A stretch of DNA of 64,000 nucleotides, from positions 124,001-188,000 of the forward strand of contig JAKPAB010000200.1 in NCBI GenBank assembly GCA_029779695.1, in the 5' to 3' direction. The notes under the pieces are model-generated. The model was not told the DNA's origin. It made no database searches and worked only from the letters and a program-made list of their open reading frames with translations. Source of the DNA: Bacillota bacterium. Lineage in GTDB: Bacteria; Bacillota; Clostridia; Lachnospirales; Lachnospiraceae. The position numbers were made by a program, and so were the translations under genes. Every line of letters starts with the position of its first letter. Positions within the stretch are counted from its first letter, which is position 1. Of the stretch, positions 29,112 to 38,343 are shown piece by piece.

Positions 29112-30710
29112 TTAAATCGTAGCCCACGTCAGTTCACCATCTTTCATTTTGAATTCACATGATGAAAGATGATCCATTATTTCTTTCTTGCTTCCTGAAA
29201 TATAAATACTGACACCTGGATAAATGTCTTTTTTAACAATAATTTTGTTATGACCATCTGCAAGTAATTCAGGCTTAATCTTTTCAAGTTCAGAATTATT
29301 CTTTTGAATGTTATCATTATTCTTTTTAAAATCTTCAGCTACTTGTCTAAGATATGTGATGATCTTAGCATCAAGTTTAATTCCTTTTTTTAGAGATTGC
29401 TGATAATTATTAAGTATCGAAGACAATTCAATATTTTTATTTTCAAGCTTGTAAATCATTGAATTAAGTTCATTAAACCGATTTTTCAGATCCGGCTTGA
29501 CTCCAATCTCGATTAATGTCTGCATTCCCATTTCAGATCCGATCTTTTCTGCACACACATTACCGCCTGCACTTATTTTACCGCCTGCTATATATCCTTT
29601 TCGACCAGATACATTTATATCACCATTTGCCTGAACCATACTGGCTAGAATAACATCTACATTAATATATCCATTTGCTTTAACCGTAGCATTCTCTATG
29701 AATTTGGCTATAACATTGCCACCTGCTTTAACTGATCCGACGCCTTGACCATTTATTCCAAGCTTTATGATAATGTCGCCTCCTGCTTCGAGATCAGCTC
29801 CCTCTACAACACCTTCAACGACAATATTACCTCCTGCTTTGATATCAAATCCAGCCCTTACGCTTCCTTGAATATTAACACTTCCTGCATATTCAATATT
29901 ACCTGTAGAATTATCTACATCGCCAGTAACGTCGTAAACATCCGAAACCACCAGTCTTCCGTGACTAAGCATAACGTGTCCCATAACATCAGAAAAGAAT
30001 TCTGTTTTATCGTCATTACTTACAATATTTTTGCCAATTTCAATTTTTGTAGGTTTTACCGCTTGTGGATTAATAATTTTTCCAGTAAGAGACATTCCTG
30101 CCTCGCCTTGGATCTCTTTAACGATTCTTGCCAAAATGTCGCCCTTATTAACATTATTAAGTATGTTAAGGGTATGAAAATCTACAGAACCATCTTCGTT
30201 TTTCTTGGGCTCCAGCGAGGGATCTGTATTAAAAAAATATTCAATCTTACCATCTTGGCCTTCCACTACGGTTTTGCCATGCGCTAGTTCCAAATCCGTA
30301 AAATAAACCGGTGAATCAATAAAAGTCTGAACCGTGTCTTCGTCTATTCCGTATTTAATGCCATCCTGAGAAAGTGATGAAATAATATCTTCCTTGGTAA
30401 ATGGAGCTGCACCGATAGAAGGTGGATAGAATTTTGTTTTGCAACAGATTTCATTTGGTTCAATATATGTAACTATAAATCCAGAATAAAATTTCAAATG
30501 GCTCTTTCCAAGATCTATTTTTTCTTCCTTTTCGCTTTCAATACACTGTTTAACCTTTTGAACGTTATACGTTGCAAACCCCTGCTTGGTTAAATAGAAC
30601 TGAACATCTTTTAGTTCAGCTCTTTTACCGCCTTCTTTTGGCGGATAACATATTAAATAAACTTCCTGATCCTCAACCGAAAGACACGCATAGCCATTTT
30701 TCTGTTCCAT
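29112..30710 (-). CDS. FapA-family (DUF342) protein
   Basis: 532 aa; repeated AGGNIVVEGVVEGADLEAGGDIIIKLGINGQGVGSVKAGGNVIAKFIENATVKANGYINV beta-repeat and C-terminal coiled coil. Confidence 0.88.
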   Translation of the reverse strand: MEQKNGYACLSVEDQEVYLICYPPKEGGKRAELKDVQFYLTKQGFATYNVQKVKQCIESEKEEKIDLGKSHLKFYSGFIVTYIEPNEICCKTKFYPPSIGAAPFTKEDIISSLSQDGIKYGIDEDTVQTFIDSPVYFTDLELAHGKTVVEGQDGKIEYFFNTDPSLEPKKNEDGSVDFHTLNILNNVNKGDILARIVKEIQGEAGMSLTGKIINPQAVKPTKIEIGKNIVSNDDKTEFFSDVMGHVMLSHGRLVVSDVYDVTGDVDNSTGNIEYAGSVNIQGSVRAGFDIKAGGNIVVEGVVEGADLEAGGDIIIKLGINGQGVGSVKAGGNVIAKFIENATVKANGYINVDVILASMVQANGDINVSGRKGYIAGGKISAGGNVCAEKIGSEMGMQTLIEIGVKPDLKNRFNELNSMIYKLENKNIELSSILNNYQQSLKKGIKLDAKIITYLRQVAEDFKKNNDNIQKNNSELEKIKPELLADGHNKIIVKKDIYPGVSIYISGSKKEIMDHLSSCEFKMKDGELTWATI

Positions 30711-30721
30711 TTCAACCTCCC

Positions 30722-31489
30722 CTAGGATTGTGTCAAAATTCCAAGATAATCACCCATTACATTTCTCATTTTCCCCAATGCCTTTGTATGTAACTGAGAA
30801 ACTCTAGATTCGGATACGCTCAAAATCTGGCTTATTTCCTTTAATGTCATTTCTTCATAGTAATATAAAAGAATTACTTTCTGCTCTTTCTCTGTTAATA
30901 GCTTAAGAGACTCTGCCAATTTACTTTTAAGTTCATCTTTCGATATTTTTTCTTCAGGCTGAATAAAGTGAGAGTTAGAATCTGTATCCATAACCGGCTC
31001 ACTTCCCTGCTCAACGAATTCATTAAGTGAAATGACATTTGTAAGATTCATATCCGACTGCCAGTTCGTGTACTCGTCCTCAGATATCCCAAGTTCCTTA
31101 GCAACCTCAACGTCCGATGCACTATGCCCAGATGTCGATTCAACAGTTTTAATTGCTTCGTCTATCTTTCTTTGCTTCTGCCTTATAGTCCTAGGAATCC
31201 AGTCCATTTTTCTTATTTGGTCCAAAATAGCACCTCTGATTCTCAGAGATGCATAAGTCTCAAACTTTACTTCCTTTTTCATATCAAATCTGTCAATAGC
31301 ATCTATCAGACCAAAAACACCATATCCGACAAGGTCATCAAATTCAACATTTTTGCCGAGGTACATGCTCATCCTACCAGCTACGACTTTGACCAAAGGG
31401 GCGTATTCAATAATAATTTTTTCTCGAAGTTCTTGTGTGGGGTTGGACTGATACGTTTCCCACATCTTTCGCCTGTCGATTTCCTTCAT
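30722..31489 (-). CDS. fliA: RNA polymerase sigma factor for flagellar operon (sigma-28)
   Basis: EYAPLVKVVAGRMSMYLGKNVEFDDLVGYGVFGLIDAIDRFD; YYEEMTLKEISQILSVSESRVSQLHTKAL. Confidence 0.96.
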   Translation of the reverse strand: MKEIDRRKMWETYQSNPTQELREKIIIEYAPLVKVVAGRMSMYLGKNVEFDDLVGYGVFGLIDAIDRFDMKKEVKFETYASLRIRGAILDQIRKMDWIPRTIRQKQRKIDEAIKTVESTSGHSASDVEVAKELGISEDEYTNWQSDMNLTNVISLNEFVEQGSEPVMDTDSNSHFIQPEEKISKDELKSKLAESLKLLTEKEQKVILLYYYEEMTLKEISQILSVSESRVSQLHTKALGKMRNVMGDYLGILTQS

Positions 31490-31531
31490 GTAGTTCCTCC
31501 GAAATCAATCGCTCTTAAATACAAAAAAGCA

Positions 31532-31849
31532 TCATTCCTTGGTCTCAGATTCATCTTTCATTTCCTCATCCAGGGAAATACCATCACCATTATTCTGATT
31601 ATCGTTTTTCTCTTCATCAGGACTGGTATTAAACTCCTCCTGCATTTGTTTTTCGGTTTCTTCCTTATCAATTTTGAATGATATGTCGATCACAACTCTT
31701 ATCAGAATACCAAAAAAATAAAAAATCAAAGCTGTAACAGCAAATCGAAAAACAAATGTTGTAAATTTAACGCCTTGCATAATAGAAATCAGACAAGATA
31801 TTCCACTGGCAAGCAAGCAAATAATGATAGGTATAGGTTTTGTTTTCAT
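31532..31849 (-). CDS. Small two-TM membrane protein with acidic tail, unknown function
   Basis: 105 aa; IIICLLASGISCLISIMQ and FVFRFAVTALIFYFFGILIRVVIDI then an acidic tail; overlaps cheD stop by 4 nt. Confidence 0.7.
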   Translation of the reverse strand: MKTKPIPIIICLLASGISCLISIMQGVKFTTFVFRFAVTALIFYFFGILIRVVIDISFKIDKEETEKQMQEEFNTSPDEEKNDNQNNGDGISLDEEMKDESETKE

Positions 31850-32334
31850 ATCTCTTTAACTGGTTTCCCTACTGATTTAATCAGGTAAACTCCGCTTTCA
31901 CTGTATAATTCCACTGTACGACCATAATTCAGTCCACAATCTTCAGCAATCAATCTAATTCCAAGTTCCCTAAGCTTATTTTTAGAAGCCTCATAATTCT
32001 GATCACCAACATTGATCGCGGAAGAAGCATTACCAGAAATTGCAAACATCTTTGCGCCTCCGGCTATTTTTGCAACTATCCTGTTCTTTGAGGCTCCAGC
32101 TTTCAACATCATATCAAGTAACTGCTCTATTCCCGTATCAGCGAACTTTGCCTTGTTAGTATTGTTCCTAATTGCTGTACTATCCGGAAGCATGATATGC
32201 GCCAACCCTGAAACTTTTGTTGTTGGATCGTAGAGTGCTATACCAATGCAAGATCCCAAACCGATTGTAGTTAGAGCGTCTGGACAAGAGCAAATATTCA
32301 GATCAGCCATTCCGACTTTTATCATCTGACCCAT
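31846..32334 (-). CDS. cheD: Chemoreceptor glutamine deamidase CheD
   Basis: TTIGLGSCIGIALYDPTTKVSGLAHIMLPDS (Cys/His motif). Confidence 0.95.
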   Translation of the reverse strand: MGQMIKVGMADLNICSCPDALTTIGLGSCIGIALYDPTTKVSGLAHIMLPDSTAIRNNTNKAKFADTGIEQLLDMMLKAGASKNRIVAKIAGGAKMFAISGNASSAINVGDQNYEASKNKLRELGIRLIAEDCGLNYGRTVELYSESGVYLIKSVGKPVKEI

Positions 32335-32347
32335 AATCTATCTCCTG

Positions 32348-32965
32348 CTACTCTATTGGAACGCCAAGTGATGCTAATATTTTTTCGAATGATTCCTCGT
32401 CAGGCATAAGTATAAAATAGCCATCAATCTTATTGTCACCACCGATTTCTGTCTTAATCATAAGTGCTTTATCACTTATAAGTCCAAATTGAATAGCCGG
32501 AACACTTAATATTGCAGCAGCCATATCAACCGAAACATAGGGTACTGTAGGTGAAATGGTCAAATTAGTAAGTCCTGATAATGCTGATAGATATGATCCC
32601 GCAATTATATTTCCAATTTCCTTTAATGCAGAGAGATCCATTTCATCAAAATCATTATTATAATTTACATCTCTCATCATAAGAAGATTAACCATCTTAT
32701 GCGCGGAGGCCATATCCATAAGAAACATCATGCTTCCATTGACATCTGTCTCAACACCAAGCATAATTCCCACAACAACCTGTTCTTCCGAACCAATTGC
32801 TCCGCCGATCTTTTCTACCGGCATAAGTTCGACATTCGGAACACTCATATCCATTTTCAGATTAAGCATGTTAGAAATTGCTGTAGTTGCATTACCTGCA
32901 CCTATATTTCCAATTTCCTTAAGAACATCAAGGTACATATCATTTAGCTGATCTAAATTCGCCAT
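32348..32965 (-). CDS. cheC: CheY-P phosphatase CheC
   Basis: Two phosphatase motifs (DVLKEIGNIGAG; SALKEIGNIIAG). Confidence 0.94.
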   Translation of the reverse strand: MANLDQLNDMYLDVLKEIGNIGAGNATTAISNMLNLKMDMSVPNVELMPVEKIGGAIGSEEQVVVGIMLGVETDVNGSMMFLMDMASAHKMVNLLMMRDVNYNNDFDEMDLSALKEIGNIIAGSYLSALSGLTNLTISPTVPYVSVDMAAAILSVPAIQFGLISDKALMIKTEIGGDNKIDGYFILMPDEESFEKILASLGVPIE

Positions 32966-32995
32966 TATATATGCTCCATTCTCTATTGTATCAAA

Positions 32996-33460
32996 TTATT
33001 TTGAAGCTTCTGTGGCAATCTTATCAATATCAAACAGCGAAATAAGGCGTGCCTCATTTTTCCCAATTCCATTAATAAAATTACTTTTGCTATCTTTTGT
33101 ATTAAAGTTTCTTTCTATTTCACTTTCTCCAAGCGAGAAAACCTCATTTACAGAATCTACTAAAATCCCGACGAATCCCTGATCCTGAAGCTTTAGTATA
33201 ATAATTCTGGTTGCGTTTGTAATCACATCTTCCTGTAAACCCATCTTTTTTCTAATGCTCATGACAGGAACAACTTCACCACGCAGATTTATTACGCCTT
33301 TATAATGTGTGGGAGCCTTTGGAACTCTTGTGATTTTCTGCATACGAACGATATTATCTACAAACGAAATATCAAGGCCATAAAACTCGTCACCAAGTGT
33401 AACGACAATGTACTGCTTTTTAACTTCGGCAGTTGCATCAAGTTCTGCAGATTTGCTCAT
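32996..33460 (-). CDS. cheW: Chemotaxis coupling protein CheW
   Basis: QYIVVTLGDEFYGLDISFVDNIVR...HYKGVINLRGEVVPVMSIRKKMG. Confidence 0.95.
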   Translation of the reverse strand: MSKSAELDATAEVKKQYIVVTLGDEFYGLDISFVDNIVRMQKITRVPKAPTHYKGVINLRGEVVPVMSIRKKMGLQEDVITNATRIIILKLQDQGFVGILVDSVNEVFSLGESEIERNFNTKDSKSNFINGIGKNEARLISLFDIDKIATEASK

Positions 33461-33475
33461 AATATCCCCCTTTAC

Positions 33476-35605
33476 TTAGAATAACGAATTAACATCAATT
33501 ATAAGAGCTACTTCACCGTCTCCGAGAATTGTAGCACCACTGATGTACTTATTATCTTCAATTACTTTGCCAAGTGACTTAATAACAATTTCCTGTTGTC
33601 CAATCAGATTATCGACAACGACACCCACTGAGCTATCACCCTTATTAACAACAACAACTGTAATATCCTCAGGCTTATCTTCCGTATCCTGGCAATCAAG
33701 AATCGTATCCATATGTACAAGGGGAATAACTGTTCCTCTTAAATAAATAACTTCCTTGGCCTGAACATATTTGATATCTGTAACAGGAATATATTCAATG
33801 TTCTGGATAGAAGCAAGTGCGATCGCATATTTTTCATCTCTAACTTCAACCATAAGAGCCTGAATAATTGCCAAAGTAAGAGGAAGTCTTACTGTAAATG
33901 TGGAGCCTACTCCCATTTCAGAATGAACCTCTACATCACCACCAAGAGATTCAACATTAGACTTAACAACATCAAGTCCTACGCCTCTTCCTGATATATC
34001 TGTAATCTTCTTGGCCATAGAGAAACTAGGCATAAATAAGAAGTTGGCGATCTCTTTTTTGGAGAGTTTTTTGCCTTCTTCTTCAGATACTATTCCTCTT
34101 TCAATTGCCTTACGGAGAACAGAATCTGTATCAATTCCAGCACCATCATCCTTGACCTTGATGATGACATTATTGCCTTCCTGATACGCTGTAAGCCAGA
34201 TCTTACCAGTTTCAGGCTTGCCACTCATTTTTCTAGTTTTGGGATCTTCTATTCCATGATCTGCAGAGTTTCTTAGCAAATGCTGAAGAGGATCTCCGAT
34301 CTGATCAACAACTGTTCTATCAAGCTCTGTCTCCTCACCTGACATAATAAGATCCATGGGCTTGTTAAGTTTTCTAGAAAGATCTCTGATCATTCTAGGG
34401 AACTTATTAACGACACTCTCAATAGGAACCATTCTGACCTTCATAACTGATTCATGAAGACCTGTTGTGATTCTCTCTAAATATTCTATCTGCTCTGTTA
34501 GATCTGCACCACCCTCAGCCTCTGAGCTGTTTGCTCTAGCGACAAGGGTATTTTTTGCTATAATAAGCTCGCTGACCTGATTCATAAGATCATCCAGCTT
34601 ATCAATATCAACTCTTACTGTACGTGTAGCAACAGGTTTTCCCTTATTTGCTGCGGCTATAGCATTTTTAGAAGTCTTTGAAGCCTGTTCTTTACTGTTA
34701 TCTATAGTTGAAAGAATCGTCTTTGTCTTCTCCACCTTTGGATTTTCCGACTTATCCGGAGCTTCCTGAACTGCTACATTTTCATGATACATATCAAGGT
34801 TAACAGGTCCAATTACTGCAGACTTAATCTCTGATACATTTTCTATAGCCGATTTAATATCATCCTGATCACAATCAGTCTGAAGGAGAAGGCTAAACTC
34901 AGTTTCGAATTTTTCATCCTCAACATCCTGAGCTGATGGTGAATAGGCAATTATTTCACCAAATTCCTCAACTGCCTTATATACCAAAAATGCTCTAGCT
35001 GCCTTCAAAAGACATTCCTTGCTTGTGTTTACTGTTATGCCAATAACATTAGCTCCACCCTCAAGTTCGTCAATCACCTTCATCTTGTCATCATCTGAAA
35101 GAGGAAGATGTGTGTATGCTACAGCATCATTTTGTTCATCAGAACTATTTGTTTCAGATGCGGTTTCAGCCACAGTTGTTTCAACTTCTGGTGTTTTTTC
35201 ACTAACTATATCACTGCCTGTTTCCTTGGTAAGGAAATCATTTAGTTTCTTAATAGTAACTGCATTATCCTCAGAGCCCTCATCGGATGTTTCTTTTATT
35301 GTTGAAACATATCCCTCTATTGCATCAAGACAGTCAAAAAGAATATCAATAAGATCACTGTTGACCTTGACATTATCATTTCTAACTTCCTGAAAAACAT
35401 TCTCCATGTCATGGGTCAAATGCTGCATCTTCTTGAAGCCCATGGTACCAGCCATTCCTTTTAATGAGTGAGCTGCTCTAAAAATTTCATTGATAGTGTC
35501 TGCATTCTCGGGTTCTTTCTCGAGAATCATGATGTTATCACTGAGGCTCTGAATGTGCTCGTTGGACTCATCAATAAAGACATCTAGATATTGGCTAACA
35601 TCCAT
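33476..35605 (-). CDS. cheA: Chemotaxis histidine kinase CheA
   Basis: HPt AAHSLKGMAGTMG; LLRNSADHGIEDP; GRGVGLDVVKSNVESLGG; C-terminal CheW-like domain. Confidence 0.97.
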   Translation of the reverse strand: MDVSQYLDVFIDESNEHIQSLSDNIMILEKEPENADTINEIFRAAHSLKGMAGTMGFKKMQHLTHDMENVFQEVRNDNVKVNSDLIDILFDCLDAIEGYVSTIKETSDEGSEDNAVTIKKLNDFLTKETGSDIVSEKTPEVETTVAETASETNSSDEQNDAVAYTHLPLSDDDKMKVIDELEGGANVIGITVNTSKECLLKAARAFLVYKAVEEFGEIIAYSPSAQDVEDEKFETEFSLLLQTDCDQDDIKSAIENVSEIKSAVIGPVNLDMYHENVAVQEAPDKSENPKVEKTKTILSTIDNSKEQASKTSKNAIAAANKGKPVATRTVRVDIDKLDDLMNQVSELIIAKNTLVARANSSEAEGGADLTEQIEYLERITTGLHESVMKVRMVPIESVVNKFPRMIRDLSRKLNKPMDLIMSGEETELDRTVVDQIGDPLQHLLRNSADHGIEDPKTRKMSGKPETGKIWLTAYQEGNNVIIKVKDDGAGIDTDSVLRKAIERGIVSEEEGKKLSKKEIANFLFMPSFSMAKKITDISGRGVGLDVVKSNVESLGGDVEVHSEMGVGSTFTVRLPLTLAIIQALMVEVRDEKYAIALASIQNIEYIPVTDIKYVQAKEVIYLRGTVIPLVHMDTILDCQDTEDKPEDITVVVVNKGDSSVGVVVDNLIGQQEIVIKSLGKVIEDNKYISGATILGDGEVALIIDVNSLF

Positions 35606-35607
35606 AC

Positions 35608-36726
35608 TTATACCCCCAATTCCTTTCTTATTACATCTGCTACTTTTTCAATTGGCACCGATATATCAGATAGACCACTTTGGTCAACTGACTTCGGCAT
35701 GCCATAAACTACACATGTTTCTTTACTCTGTGTAATGACTCTGATGGACTTATATTTTTTTAAGTACTTAAGTCCATCTGTACCATCACATCCCATTCCT
35801 GTTAGTACAACACAGATCAAATTATCAAAGCCTGTGTTTGCAAGTGACCTATACATAACATCTGCACATGGTCTCAGACTGTTAACAGGAGGATCATCAA
35901 ACACTCTTGCATAACTTTTTCCAAGCTTGTCTACAACCTCGAGATGCCTTCCACCTGGAGCCATATAGACTACATTAGGTAAAAGTTCTTCTCCGTCTGA
36001 AACTTCCTTGACTTTGAGATTTGCCTCTGCATTGATTCTCTCACAAAGAGAAACTGTAAATCCTTTCGGCATATGTTGCACGATCACTACAGGAACGCCC
36101 AAATTACCAGGAAGCATAGGCAAAAAATTATGAAGAGCCTGTGGTCCTCCTGTAGAAGACGCAATAGCTACTATTCTTTTCTTGCCATTTCCCTGTAGCT
36201 GGGGTATGGGCTTATCCACAGGCAAAGAATATTTATCAATAGTAATATCTTTCTTTTTTTTCGTGGATTCATCCCTAGGTCTATCAATACTTTTCTGAGT
36301 AAAATCCATTGGTTTGCCGGTCGGTCCAAGTTCCTTAAAGAGATTGTCTACTGCTTCATTTAGTTCTCTAGTGAATTTGTCATGTCCTGGTCCAAAAATA
36401 TGAAATGGTCTGGCCACAAATGCAAAATTGTCATTTTCCGGAATTGTAAGAGAAGCATCCTTGTCTTCTTGTGCTTCTGTTCCTATCAATACAATCTTGC
36501 AAGAGCTTCCCTTCTTACGTAAACGATTTAAAATCTCCATACCGTTTTTTTTAGGAAGGTACATATATATGATTAGCATATCTGGATTTATTTTTTCATA
36601 TATATCTAGAGCCTCATCGCCATCCCTGCAAGTACTGATTTCATATTTTTCTGTACCTGAACTGATTATATCACACTCTTTCTTTCTCAAGAGTGCAGAG
36701 TCATCTGCAATCAGAATCTTTTTCAT
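35608..36726 (-). CDS. cheB: Chemotaxis protein-glutamate methylesterase CheB with degenerate receiver domain
   Basis: Esterase motifs IASSTGGPQAL, VIVQHMPKGFTVSLCERIN, GMGCDGTDGLKYLK; N-terminal receiver fold with an altered active site. Confidence 0.93.
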   Translation of the reverse strand: MKKILIADDSALLRKKECDIISSGTEKYEISTCRDGDEALDIYEKINPDMLIIYMYLPKKNGMEILNRLRKKGSSCKIVLIGTEAQEDKDASLTIPENDNFAFVARPFHIFGPGHDKFTRELNEAVDNLFKELGPTGKPMDFTQKSIDRPRDESTKKKKDITIDKYSLPVDKPIPQLQGNGKKRIVAIASSTGGPQALHNFLPMLPGNLGVPVVIVQHMPKGFTVSLCERINAEANLKVKEVSDGEELLPNVVYMAPGGRHLEVVDKLGKSYARVFDDPPVNSLRPCADVMYRSLANTGFDNLICVVLTGMGCDGTDGLKYLKKYKSIRVITQSKETCVVYGMPKSVDQSGLSDISVPIEKVADVIRKELGV

Positions 36727-37469
36727 AGGCCTTGCTCTCTTCTCCGTCTACTTCTTTCAACTTCAAAAATATATCTGATAATTACTTCCTGGCTCGCTCC
36801 ATCTGTATATTGAAATTGTATACGGTGTGAATATTTATTTGTATCCTCAATATGATCACTATGAATCGGTTTTCCTATAACTTCTATAATTCTGCTTCCA
36901 CTTTTCATATACAATTCAAATCTAAATAATACATATGAAAAACCTTCGATATTAAGTGAAGTGGTATACTTCATACCGCCTCCGCTAATATCTATTATAG
37001 TTCCATTTCCGCTTAAAACGTTTTCTCCTCTTTCTTCCTTTAGCGCTATCTCCCGTTTTGCCTCATTTATCGTCGTAAAATTGCCTGCTTGATCAGATAA
37101 AACTGTAAATTCTATTGGTATCATACAATCTATTCTAAAGAATTCTCTTCTCTGATATTTACTGATTGATCCCAATACCTCAATTTCTGTGAGATAAAAA
37201 TTTTCTTTTTTATATCGTCTCACTACCTGTCCATCTGCATGTAACAGTCCCTGAATTGTAGTAAAGATGAGATTATATTTTCCGCCATCCAGTAAAGGAA
37301 TAATAATTGTTTCCTCTTGTGGTGTCATGATCTCTATATGATTATTATCCAAAATGCTGTATAGCGAACTCTTATATGAATGTTTGAAACCTCTACTATT
37401 ACCGTCTGTATCTATTTGGGGTTCAATAATATCAAGTTTACATCCAGGAAGTATGTCATCAAGTTCCAT
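36723..37469 (-). CDS. PilZ-domain flagellar brake (YcgR-like)
   Basis: YQRREFFRIDCMIPIEF (RxxxR) and IIDISGGGMKY (DxSxxG), with N-terminal YcgR-type domain. Confidence 0.9.
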   Translation of the reverse strand: MELDDILPGCKLDIIEPQIDTDGNSRGFKHSYKSSLYSILDNNHIEIMTPQEETIIIPLLDGGKYNLIFTTIQGLLHADGQVVRRYKKENFYLTEIEVLGSISKYQRREFFRIDCMIPIEFTVLSDQAGNFTTINEAKREIALKEERGENVLSGNGTIIDISGGGMKYTTSLNIEGFSYVLFRFELYMKSGSRIIEVIGKPIHSDHIEDTNKYSHRIQFQYTDGASQEVIIRYIFEVERSRRRREQGL

Positions 37470-37479
37470 AAGTCCACTC

Positions 37480-38343
37480 CTATTCCTGTGTTTTGGTTAA
37501 AAATTTAAAAAATCTGCTTATTCCCTTATCATTTGATTCATATTTCTCACCTATTAGGTCAGATGCAATTTCGTAAAAGCATCTCGATGACTTCGATGAC
37601 GGACTCTCAAGAGAAACAATTTTCTGTTTTCTAACTGCCTTTTCTAAAGCACTATCCATCGGAACCATTCCAGCGTAGTCTAACTTACCACCCAAAAAGC
37701 GTCTGACAACTGAATCAATTTTTTTGAATACCTGATCAGCCTCCTGGTTAGATGTAACCTTATTGGCAATCAGTCTTATCCTTGAGTTACCTTCTACAAA
37801 ATCCGGATTTCTTACCATGGCCTTTACCAATGAATATGAGTCAGTAAGAGAACTTGGTTCCGGCGTTGTTATCAATAGAACCTCAGGACTGGCTAAGACA
37901 AATCGTAAAACATTATCTGCAATTCCCGCGCCTGTATCCACTATCAGTATGTCACACATTTCACTTAAAAGCGATAAATTTTCGACCAATAAAGCAATCT
38001 GATCGTCTTTCAGATTATTGAGTGCAACTATTCCTGATCCTCCGGAAATAAAGCCGATATCCATTGGTCCTTTAGTCACAGCCTCACGAATATCCATTCC
38101 CTTATATATCACATCGGACAAATCATATTTTGGAATAGTACCAAACATAACTTCAACATTCGCAAGTCCAAAATCTCCATCAAAAATAATAACCCGTTTG
38201 CCCATTCTCCTAAACCAAACGGCAAGGTTAACTGCAACATTGGATTTGCCCACTCCGCCCTTACCACTTGTAATAGTGAATATCTGCGTAGGTTTTTTAT
38301 GTCTCAGTTTTACTTCATTTCTAAGGTTTTCAGCCTGATCCAT
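37480..38343 (-). CDS. flhG: MinD/ParA-family flagellar number regulator FlhG
   Basis: FTITSGKGGVGKSNVAVNLAVWFRRMGKRVIIFDGDFGLANVEVMFG; adjacent to flhF. Confidence 0.94.
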   Translation of the reverse strand: MDQAENLRNEVKLRHKKPTQIFTITSGKGGVGKSNVAVNLAVWFRRMGKRVIIFDGDFGLANVEVMFGTIPKYDLSDVIYKGMDIREAVTKGPMDIGFISGGSGIVALNNLKDDQIALLVENLSLLSEMCDILIVDTGAGIADNVLRFVLASPEVLLITTPEPSSLTDSYSLVKAMVRNPDFVEGNSRIRLIANKVTSNQEADQVFKKIDSVVRRFLGGKLDYAGMVPMDSALEKAVRKQKIVSLESPSSKSSRCFYEIASDLIGEKYESNDKGISRFFKFLTKTQE

